Below are positions 55,308-64,000 of a stretch of DNA of 64,000 nt, piece by piece. The notes beneath the pieces were generated by a model. That model did no database searches. It was not told the DNA's origin and saw only the letters and a program-made list of their open reading frames with translations. Numbering within the stretch: the stretch's first letter is position 1; the number at the start of each line of letters is the position of its first letter. The DNA comes from Flammulina velutipes (Eukaryota > Basidiomycota > Agaricomycetes > Agaricales > Physalacriaceae), in the NCBI GenBank assembly GCA_011800155.1, contig CM022376.1, positions 1,550,001-1,614,000 on the forward strand, given 5' to 3'. The translations under genes and the position numbers were made by a program.

Positions 55308-57445
55308 CTAGAGTTTATACTCAAAATCAGGGTGTCTATCACCAAGTACTATCCACGCCTTTTCTTCGCCGCCCGGTAGATCCGCATACGGCGCCAACAG
55401 TTCTTCACGCTGCATGACCTTCTGTCTGTTCAAGTGTGCAAGGTACATCGAATTCAGTATCGACCCGATGGCAATGAAACATGTGCTATACAACCGTCAT
55501 CTTAGCCTCACCAAATAGTTGCAGAATGATGATAAGGCGCTCACAAGACAAGATTGACGATCGTCGTCTTTGTAAACCTAGGACCTTCCTTCGTAGGGAA
55601 GAGCCACGTACTCGTTATACCACCCTATGCACAGTCAGAGATCTGATGTACGCTTTCAGAAGGATACACTAACAGCATTGGTAGCAATGAATCCCAGTGC
55701 GATGCTAGTGGCCCGCCGATAATGGGGTTCCGAATTGTTGGCCATCCAGGCGGAAAGCATCGGTATTGTTGCGTACACTCCGGGAACCGAAAGAAAGAGA
55801 GATCCGTAAGACATGTACTTATCTGTGGAGCCTGTAAATGTAGATGAGTGACATTCTACGGGCAGACCAAGGACATATTCAGACCAAGGAAGATTGAGTA
55901 GCCGATGATAGCTAGACATGACACGATAGCAGTGGGAATAGCTCGTGTGTTATATCTATCTGAATAATACGCTGATAGAACGGTGACTATTACCAGTTCG
56001 TTATCCACATGAACAAGGAAATATGATATAGACTAACCAATGAACCCAGTAGCGAATGGCCCGACACTTAGTAGCTGTGTCTTGGTAGAGCTGAACCCGA
56101 GTTGCTGGACAATAGAAGGCAAGAAAAGACCGAGTCCGAACAAATTGGCGCCACTCATGTAAAAAATGATAAAAACGAGGATGACATGAAGCGACGTAAA
56201 AGACCTGAAGACGTTCTTCCATGAAAAATGGTCCACATGATCTGAATCTGGTCGTGATCTCGCCAATCGACGCTCAAGAATGCTACTCATATATTAGCAA
56301 CTTGTCCAGTTTGGTGAATAAGATGCTCACTCTTTCTCAGCTTGACTCAGTCCCAGGACGTCCTGTGGCGTAGACGGCGTCACGAAAAAGCCAACGAGCC
56401 CGACTAGTGAACTAAAGGCACCTTCCTGTTCCCCACGTTTAGCGTAAACAGTGCAACGACAACAGGAGAGTTACACACAACGATGAAGATCCACGCCCAT
56501 CCAGGTCTCCCGCCTTTTCCGTGTAGATTGACGATAGCCGCAGCAAGCAGTCCCGAGAAGGCGCCTGACAGCTACATTTAGAATGTCCATTAGACGAAGT
56601 ATTTCCTCAAATCCAAAAGTCATGACTTACTGATGCGGCAGAGAAGAAGATGGCCACACTAAAGACCCACTGCGTGTGAGATAGTGACTTCTAAAAGACG
56701 TATACGGACGGAAAATTCTTACCGTAAGGACAATTCCGAGCGCGTGTAGAACCCGGATGAGAACAAGACGATACCCGGAAACATGGGTCCTTCCACAGCT
56801 CCGAGGATTGCCCTAATGACAATCAAACCGGCGTACGAGCTCACAACACCTGGGAAATATAGTGCTTGATCCTCAGTAAGCAAAGAGCGATACTGGACTA
56901 ACCTTGCAACGCAACGATAACACCCCACACCGTGAGTAGTGTAGGCATGAGGTATTTCGGGCCCACTTTTCGAAGTAGAAGATTGGATGGGAGCTCCGCA
57001 AAGATGTAAGGCCTGCATTGGAGGAAGGTTGTATGAATGGTTCGATGGCTCGTGGAAGGAGACTTACACAAAGAGAACAGTAACGCACACCTGGTACTGA
57101 TGATCTGTTAGACCAAGATCTTTCTGGAGACCGGCGACACGAGCGTTTCCTAAACAAGTTCCATGATCAAGTTGCTCCAAGGCGAGGAAGCAAGTGAGGG
57201 AAATACCGATGTTGCTTCGATCCTGGAGTTCACGGTGTGAAGTCAACAACTCGATGTCTCAGATAGTTGAGGCTTACCAGGAAAGATAACAAGTGATACA
57301 TGGTCATCAAGGGGAGGACTGCCCAGTCAAGTTTGCGGACTGCTTTCTTCTCCAAAAGAAGCTCAGCATCACTCAGGACGTCGTCGCAAGACGACGACTT
57401 AGAAGGCGTGGAGGGCTGAAAACTTGTTGTGAGTACTTCGGACAT
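55308..57445 (-). CDS. MFS transporter, Dal5/allantoate permease (ACS) family
   Basis: Multi-exon transporter of about 480 residues with 12 predicted helices: a charged N-terminus, then KLDWAVLPLMTMYHLLSFL|DRSNIG|NARVAGLQKDLGLTDHQYQV, the family hallmark. Next are LPSNLLLRKVGPKYLMPTLL, VIRAILGAVEGPMFPGIVLF, AGAFSGLLAAAIVNLHGKGG and a cytosolic loop with RSRPDSDHVDHFSWKNVFRS. The second half is ANLFGLGLFLPSIVQQLGF, FLSVPGVYATIPMLSAWMAN, YRRATSIALGFIATNAGGI and STWLFPTKEGPRF. It ends in a soluble tail to 55,308. These carriers import organic anions such as allantoate, nicotinate, pantothenate or biotin-related acids; the substrate here cannot be told. Confidence 0.88.
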
Positions 57446-57808
57446 GGTAAACAGAAGGGAATTGACTCTGGTTGAAAACCATTACGAGAAGCAAGGCATT
57501 TATATGGTAAGATAGCGCCGCTACGGTCCAATATCGAAGGACTCATCAGAGAGAACGAAGGACAGAAGCTGCTTGCAACTGAGTATATGTACGGCCCGGT
57601 CTTACTTCCAAAGATCTCGTGCCAATGTGAATGTGCAATGCTGCTATATTTCTGGGTAGAACTAAGGAAGTTGCTGATAAGTTGTGTGCGAGAATGTCCG
57701 ATTACACAATATACAGCCAAATAATGACATACGGGAAGGTTCCAACTTGGGTTACAGTGTTTTCGGGTCGTGGCAAACAATATGGATGCCCACGCAGCAT
57801 GGGTCGCG

Positions 57809-59382
57809 TCACGAATCCTGTTGAACTGCCCGTATGCATCTTGCCATCCCGCTCTCGATGCAGCGGATGAGTGTTCCATGGTCGCCGTTGAAGGCCTATA
57901 TTTATGTCACTGTCTGCAGTTCACCACTTGAACGACACATACCTCGTTGATCGCTTCATAGTACTCGAAGCGCTGCTCCAGCATTATGGAAACTGGTGGA
58001 TATCCATACTTCAAGAGAGGAATAGAGGCTATGAGACGCGTAGTGCGACCATTGCCATCCTATAGATCATTTAAGTATGGCACAATTGATAAGCTGGTTG
58101 AAAGATGGACGTACGTTGAAAGGATGGCATCGCGCCAGAATGAGATGCATCCAGGATGCCGAAGCGAACGGATTGCGGATGTTGGCAATGTATTGCTGTC
58201 AATATGTAAGAATACGGACACCGAACGAAAACAAGGTACACACCTTGCCCATTCGACAGATATAGTCCAATTCTTCGTCGACTTGGGGATACGGACAACA
58301 TTGGATGCTATACGCTCCTGTTATGTGGGTCGTCTGTTTCGTCTGTGTGCGGGTCTGACCAGGAGGAACATGTTCCTGGCCGGAGAATCGACATGTTTGC
58401 ATGAGTTGGGCGTGGACGGCTTTTATTAGATCAGCATTTAGTTTGGTTGGATCTTGAACGACGGGTGCGAGGAGCTCGTAAGCCTGTGTCAACTTGAGTT
58501 CTTGTGGTCGATCGATGTGGAATTCTGGACTAACCGCAAGAGTGTCTTCAAGAATCTTTTGAATCGTCGTAGTATCTTGGATTTTGCTACGTCCTCGGGG
58601 ATGGATGACGCCTTCGACGATACCACGACGAATTAGATCTTGCGTAGACTAGAGAGCGTGCACGGTCCATAAATTAACGCAAACCTGCCCAGGTGAACGC
58701 ACCTCGGCTGTGAGAAGGAACGTGTTCTCAACATGATTCGTTTCGATGGCAAGGCAGACGAGATAATTGCGCAAGCGTGCGGATCCTTGAGTAAACAACT
58801 CAGACCACGTTGACTTGATTTCTTCGTGCTGAGATGGAGGCAGGGGGTAGTTTAACGGGAACTTGAGCTCTTTAGTGGGTTTCCAATTTTGCCTGTAGAT
58901 CACTGTACGTCATCAGTGTGAGAACGGGTGTGTGGGGGAACTGGTCACTCACAATGTTTGGACTCTTCAAGAGTCTGGCGCGACAGCTGATCATGAGCTT
59001 CCTCTTCATGTTGTATGAATTGATCGAGTGTCGGGTCCTCCAGACCCATGTCTTTCAGCGCGTTAGATGCCTTGTAAGAAAGTCGACATCCATCCTGGCA
59101 GGAGAAGTATCCTACGTACTTGGCGGTACAGGTCGATAGCCGTACTCGGACTATCCATGAGACGTATAGCCTGTCCAAAAGAAACGAGAAGCCAAGGATG
59201 TGGGCCGTGTTTCTGGATAAGCGAGTCGTAGGCTGACGGTGACCCACTGTTGAGAATACTTTGATCCTCCGGGGTTAGGAAGGTGGGTGGTTCCTGTTGA
59301 TATTCGCTGACATTCTCAAGCAAGGATGAGTTCAACAGCTTGCATTTAGGATTGACTGCGACCAAGGCTTAGAAAGTGACAT
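57809..59382 (-). CDS. Fic-domain protein, class II (AMP-transferase type)
   Basis: The start MSLSKPC (ATG 59,382) joins by a 56-base intron to EYQQEPPTFLTPEDQSILNS. A single TPR-like hairpin follows (HPWLLVSFGQAIRLMDSPST ... AIDLYRQ). The segment LAIETNHVENTFLLTAEV carries T-N-H-V-E-N, fitting the inhibitory motif (S/T)xxxE(G/N) of class II Fic proteins. Then come EFHIDRPQELKLTQAYELL and the Fic core, NPFASASWMHLILARCHPFN|DGNGRTTRL. The active motif HPFxDGNGR is complete but cut by an intron between N and D. It ends EAINE|AFNGDHGTLIRCIESG ... VQQDS with TGA at 57,809-57,811. Fic enzymes transfer AMP from ATP to hydroxyl side chains; the Glu of the motif auto-inhibits. No signal peptide or membrane helix is evident. 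Confidence 0.88.
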
Positions 59383-59840
59383 GGTGGTGGGAGACAAAGA
59401 GGAATGATCGACGTGAATGATCAAAACAAAATAGTGTCCCTCTTCGGGAAGCTCCACCTGTATATGTAGCGGCATTGCTTGTACGGTAGTAGAAGGAGAG
59501 TCTGGCCAGTATCTATAGCCTTAGGTCTTCACACCGGTGGTAATCAGAGCACCAATGGTGAAGGATATTCACTGATGATGAGGTACTAATTACAGCCGAT
59601 ACTAGTTAGGCTCTTCTGATGATAACCCTTCCAATGCATGTCCGAGTCAGCAATGTCTTCTACAGTGACACATTATAGTACAGACGACGCCCTAGAAACA
59701 GGCACTCTTGAAGCAGATAAAAAACCAAATGAAGGAGCGGAAGAGCACGAAAACAAAAAAGCATGGCCCATAGAACTTCTCAATACAAGGATGTTCTACA
59801 AAAAGAAAAAAAAAGGAGGCTATATACAAGAAATAATCCC
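59383..59840. other. Intergenic; contains a lysine-coding A-run
   Basis: A plus-strand frame at 59,638-59,901 (MSESAMSSTVTHY ...) overlaps the 3' end of the surface-protein gene antisense and contains AAAAAGAAAAAAAAAGG. I regard it as doubtful. It is otherwise the promoter side of the Fic gene. Confidence 0.35.
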
Positions 59841-62389
59841 TCATCGCGGGGTATACATAGGAGGGAGCTCGTCCGGCAGCTCAACATCCTGCGTTACGTG
59901 ATTTGAAGCAGCGGGGAGATGCGACGTGTGCGCTTGGTTGGCCGGTATGCGTAGTCCGCTGTCTGTATGTACCAATGGCGGTGCCCGGGGAAGCGCCACG
60001 GGCTCTCGTCTCGAGCTCGATGCGTCCGAATTGAGCGGACGTTTAGCGTCCTCCGCAGACGAGGGGAGCGGGCGCGCGGGGCGTCGTGGGGAGGATGATA
60101 TACCGGATACGGATAGAGTGACAATGTTGGAACTGGTGTTGGAGTTGGTGTTGGAGGGGGAGGACATCTCTGAGGGGCGGAGCAGGTCTGAGGTGGAGGT
60201 TGAGTGACCGTCGTCGGAGCGTAGGTGGGTCGTGCTCGGTAGTGGACGCGAGGCGGGCGACATGCTTCGGCTGACGGCTGAGGCTGGTGGCGAGGGGTAC
60301 GCGCTACGGTAAGATGAGGATACTATGTAATTCGTGAGTGGTAGTGTTGGTAGAGCTGACAGAGAGCTTACGCAGCGGGGAAGTACTCGCTGGGCTCGAG
60401 TTGGGGCTGGAGTCGAACAACGAGCGATCCTTGACGTCCGTAGGCCAGGTCAACGCAGGTAGGTCTGGTTCGACATTGACGGCGTGCAGTGCAGCAGCTC
60501 TAGCATTTGCAGAATGGTTGCTCGATGCAGATTTCGTTCGAGGTCGATTTGGAACCATCGCAAAGCGTCCTACGGGGATAAGATGAATAAGCCGAGTTTC
60601 GTACTTGGGAAAAAAGATATGCTTACCAGGGCCATCGCTGGTAGTTTCAGAATTCGAGTGGTCCGAGCCAGATAAAGCCGTACTTGGCCTCCTGCAAAGT
60701 CTGAGCATTGAACAACACGACAGCCCAACCAAAATATCTCACCCATTCGGAGGATTGTAAGAGGAGGGCACACCCCGCGAGGTGTTATCTACGCACTGAT
60801 TAGTTTCCCACCCAAAAATCAAATAAGCCAAAAAGCTCACAAGGATCCCGAGCACGTGCACTTCCTGTAACAGATGCACTTCCCTTGGACATCGACATCA
60901 CCGGTCTGCCTTGCGCATCTACATGCACCTCGTCCTCCGAATCCTCATCATCCCCGGGCCCTTCGAACTCATCGCGCCTCGTCGCTGGATTCTGAATCGG
61001 AGCCCGTCCCGGACTCTTCCCGCGCTTGGGCGTAGCATTATACGCAAACGAGCTAAAGTCCATCCTGTCCGCTCCAGTCCCAGCTCGGGAGCGCGATTGG
61101 CGCGGCTGCGAATTAGATCCTGATCCTGACCCGGTACCCGAACTTTGACTGCGCGTCTGGTTCATACCCAGGTCTAACCCGTGTCCAAAGCTCGATGGTG
61201 ACGATACCACGGTTCCAGTAGGGGGATATGTAGGGCGGCTGCTGGTAACTATAGAATTATAATTTATGAGCGCTGGGAAGATTAGGCGATATTGGTTGGA
61301 AGACGTACAAGGTTTGGGCGTGAGGGTCGGGACACTTTTGGTAAACTCGCGCGAAGCAGGTGTGCGCTTTTTGCGTCGCCAGAACCAATACCGTACGCCG
61401 ATTATTATTATCAGGAGGATGCCGCCAACGACGGCTGCAGCGATGATACCCCCAGACACGCCACCTTTCTTTTCCTCCGTGTCTGCTTCCACGGCAGCTG
61501 CCTGACCCTTGGGCGGTTCGGAGCGGACGACGAAGTAGTCGATGGATATGTGCGAGTTGGCGATACTGCTCATCACGAGCGAGTGCTCCTGCTGCGCTAT
61601 GTTCCCGGTGTTGAAAAGCTCGATATTGGCGCTCGTTGGGGAAGTTTCGTACACCTCGGGGTCGGCTCCGTCCAGCGCGACAGCCGTTTGCACCGTGGAA
61701 TCATTGGTGGCACCCCTGCCGTACGCGGCTGCCCATGTACCTATACACATATGTATTGGTGTCAGTTATCACTTGGCCGACTAACCCGGGCTTACCAGTG
61801 AATGTAAGCCTAAGGGAATCATCCTCCCTCAGGACATGGGCGGTGTGATTGAAGTTGGAATCATCCTCCTCCCCGACAACGAGCACCTTGCCTTCCCACT
61901 CCAGCTGCGAACTTGTATCGTCAATAGCAAAGCGGGCCCCGGACGGCCAGATCTTCGGTGATGGTGTGTAGAGGACATAGTCCAGCCAGACATCGGAGCA
62001 AGCAGCGGAAGAATAAACGAGTGTGTGCTTTTTGTCAGATAGACTGGGGGATGACCAGAGAGGTTGGTGGGGAGACGGGGAGGCTGCGATGGTGACTGGG
62101 GTAGATTCGTCTTCGTCGAGCGTGATTAAGATCGAGCATGCGTCGACTCCCGCATTGTCTCCTATGAGGGAAATGGAGGTGCCTACGGTGGTGGTTCGCT
62201 AAGCTGGGGCAAAGCACGGAGGTCGCGGGACAGTCACTGACCTGTAAACTCAAAAGTCACCGACGCGTCTTTCTCACTCGAAGAATGCAGAGATTGGCCA
62301 TAGTGTGCGTCGGTCCCAGCTACCGTCCAGTGTCCGGTGTACGCGAGCTGGGCGTCCAGGTCATCGACTATGATCTGCCCATTCGACAT
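59841..62389 (-). CDS. Single-pass cell-surface protein with PPxY tail
   Basis: The external part opens MSNGQIIVDDLDAQLAYTGH, with jelly-roll-like strands (ASVTFEFTGTSISLIG, HTLVYSSAACSDVWLDYVLY, SLRLTFTG) and again after TWAAAYGRG, ANIELFNTGN, HISIDYFVVR. Both halves resemble the galactose-binding-like ectodomains of mushroom membrane proteins. One membrane helix (GGIIAAAVVGGILLIIIIGVR) is followed by YWFWRRKKR. A long Ser/Pro-rich cytosolic tail carries RS-rich stretches and ends ELPPMYTPR, a PPxY motif for Rsp5-type ubiquitin ligases. A good signal peptide (LASVPSLVSLFFLSSNF) is encoded in frame just before ATG 62,389 after an AACAG acceptor, so the real start is probably in an unseen upstream exon. 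Confidence 0.7.
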
Positions 62390-62932
62390 GAAGTTGGAAG
62401 AGAGAAAGAAAAGAGAAACAAGGGACGGAACAGAGGCCAGGTTCCTGTTTTAGTTTCGTGATATTAGGGCGCTTTTGTCAGGGCGTCGGTGGTGATGCAA
62501 TGTGCGCCCATCACCGTTAGAATATCGCTATCAACTTACTAATTGCAAATGTAGCCTCGGCGTCGAGAGCGGGGAGGTGAGGAGAGATGAGCTCGGTAGG
62601 TGCGTACTTTGTAGCTACATACGGGCTCAGCGGTAGATCCAACCATTCAAGATGGCAACGAAAGTTTAAGGGTAGGATTTACCCGAGGGTACCGAATTGC
62701 GGGCGGAGGTATAAACCGAGCACTCGTTGAAGTTGTAAGTACAATGACTTTCAAGTCAGGAAGAACAGTGATTATCAGCTTTCGGTCAGCGACATCAGAT
62801 AGACCAAGACCAGCTTGGTCTAGCATGAACAAACGCAGCTCCTGGTCCTATCACAGATGGTTCACGTGTGAAAACAGAGGATGATCCATCAAGGGCACAA
62901 TTCCAATCACACATTATACACATCAAATCGTA

Positions 62933-63863
62933 TCAACGTGGCAAAAGGCTACCTGCGCCACGCATAGCCATCTGGCCGCCTAATCGTAACGTCGACGTTC
63001 CTCCGGGAAAGTACGCGAGGACATACGCCACTAGTGCAATTACCTACAGGCGGTTAGTGATAGAAACAAAACCAAGGAGGAGGACGTACTTGGACTACAC
63101 CGGCTATTAATGAGCCCAGGAAGGAATGTAACTGTACATTGAGTTCAGGAAAGGGATATCATAAAGCTGCGGAGAAAATGCACGCACACCGAGGGAGAAG
63201 TAAAGCGTCAGCCCGAGGCTGCCAAAGTATATCGCGGTGAATGGCAGACGCTCTTTCGAAATGAGATGTTTGAGGTGGTTTATAGGTCCAATAAGTACGG
63301 AGAAGCTATTTAGGAAAGTTGAGCTGATCATCCATGACGCGGGCGGTGATAATACGCACCCGAACATGACTAGTAAGCTCCCAAGGCTGCATACCAAGAT
63401 CAGCACAGAATCCGTTGGATCAAGTTGGAATATACCTGAATGCCAGTGCAAATTTGGACGGTCTACAGAGCAATTAGATGAGGATACCGTATCCAGAACG
63501 AGGCGACACACCTCATTAACGTCAGAAACGCGATGAAAAAGCAGACTGCGGCGCCAACAAGACATGCTCCGAATCCCAATAGCCTATCCAACATTGCACA
63601 TCAGTCCACATTCCTTCTCCACGCTGCGCCACGCACCGTTCCCAGCTAGAAAGCGCAAACCACGCCTCTTCTTCGTTGGACCGCTCGCTCGACCTTAGAG
63701 GCACGTAGTCTCCTGCTACTGCGGTGTAGAACCGCGAAAATGGATTTGCAGACGTCTGTTGCGGTTGCGCTGGCTGCGCGGCGTCCGTCTGGCCTCTTGC
63801 CCATCGAAATTGAGAAAGGTTGGCGCGAAAATTTTGTTCAGAGGGCGCTGTTGACGGAGGCAT
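62933..63863 (-). CDS. SFT2: Golgi vesicle transport protein SFT2
   Basis: Minus-strand gene with several short introns. A cytosolic N-terminus (MPPSTAPSEQNFRANLSQFR ... EEAWFALSSWER) precedes four helices: LLGFGACLVGAAVCFFIAFL, FSLGSLLVMFG, KERLPFTAIYFGSLGLTLYF and SLIAGVVQVIALVAYVLAYF. The C-terminus PGGTTTLRFGGQMAMRGAG is the SFT2 family signature; the stop is at 62,933-62,935. SFT2 is a tetraspanning Golgi protein needed with syntaxin Sed5/Tlg for endosome-to-Golgi fusion. Exon borders in the middle were inferred from the family pattern. Confidence 0.88.
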
Positions 63864-64000
63864 TGTTGGTGGTGGGGAAGAGGCAGATGTTGATGACGTG
63901 AGCTTCGGATATCGGGCCGATCATTGTGGCGACTTCTCTTTGCCAGTCTTTGCCTTCTGTGATAAATGTTTTGCAAGCGCATCGAGTGAAGGTGTTATTG
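63864..64000. other. Window end, promoter of SFT2 or a neighbouring exon
   Basis: The minus strand is open across the end (KDWQREVATMIGPISEAHVI) in frame with no recognised family; it may be leader sequence of SFT2 or part of a gene beyond the window. Confidence 0.3.

Noticed and set aside
59638..59901. Plus-strand lysine-rich small protein
   Set aside because: It overlaps the conserved 3' end of the surface-protein gene antisense and owes its length to an A-rich run.

Overview
The window is a stretch of a filamentous basidiomycete genome, most likely an Agaricomycete. Genes are dense, run on both strands, and are cut by many short introns (about 45-60 bp, GT..AG, with CTAAC/CTGAC-like branch sites). 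The gene content also fits: F-box proteins in the mushroom style, a DUF6533-type membrane protein, an HSPA12-like Hsp70 with a disordered N-terminus, a Fic enzyme, a CYP with the FGWGRR heme motif, D-arabinono-lactone oxidase, and a Dal5-like MFS carrier. All exon joins given here were read by eye from splice signals and reading frame.

Layout. 1-2.6 kb: 3' part of a multipass membrane protein and an F-box gene. 3-5.5 kb: a small gene pair whose relatives lie 50 kb away. 5.8-10.7 kb: a near-intact non-LTR retrotransposon (minus strand) with an SR-rich ORF1 and an endonuclease/RT ORF2. 10.9-18.2 kb: E2 enzyme UBE2G1 type, a P450 with two odd splice donors, copy 1 and a truncated relic of an uncharacterised protein family, and an F-box gene. 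18.2-21.6 kb: degenerate coding remnants. 21.6-28.7 kb: E2 enzyme UBC7/UBE2G2, D-arabinono-1,4-lactone oxidase and an HSPA12-like protein. 30-33 kb: small unknown genes and copy 3 of the uncharacterised family. 34-43.6 kb: ribosome biogenesis factor NOC2 and nucleoporin NUP192/NUP205, sharing a divergent promoter of about 125 bp. 44.5-49.8 kb: F-box and LRR-like genes, the NatC acetyltransferase NAA30/Mak3, and a small membrane-anchored unknown. 50-52.3 kb: ER chaperone BiP/Kar2, with a UPRE-like site and TATA box. 54.1-55.2 kb: second copy of the duplicated gene segment. 55.3-63.9 kb: Dal5-type transporter, class II Fic protein, single-pass surface protein with a PPxY tail, and the Golgi transport protein SFT2.

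How the genes relate. Several act in ER protein homeostasis: two UBE2G-class ubiquitin-conjugating enzymes, BiP, and a Fic AMP-transferase of the type that modifies BiP in animals. I see no operon-like logic and treat this as a possible coincidence to test. The most unusual structures are an RNase H-like domain without catalytic aspartates placed between endonuclease and RT in the retrotransposon; the 50-kb-apart direct duplication, in which one copy has lost its TATA box and its partner gene; and the three-member uncharacterised protein family with a relic.
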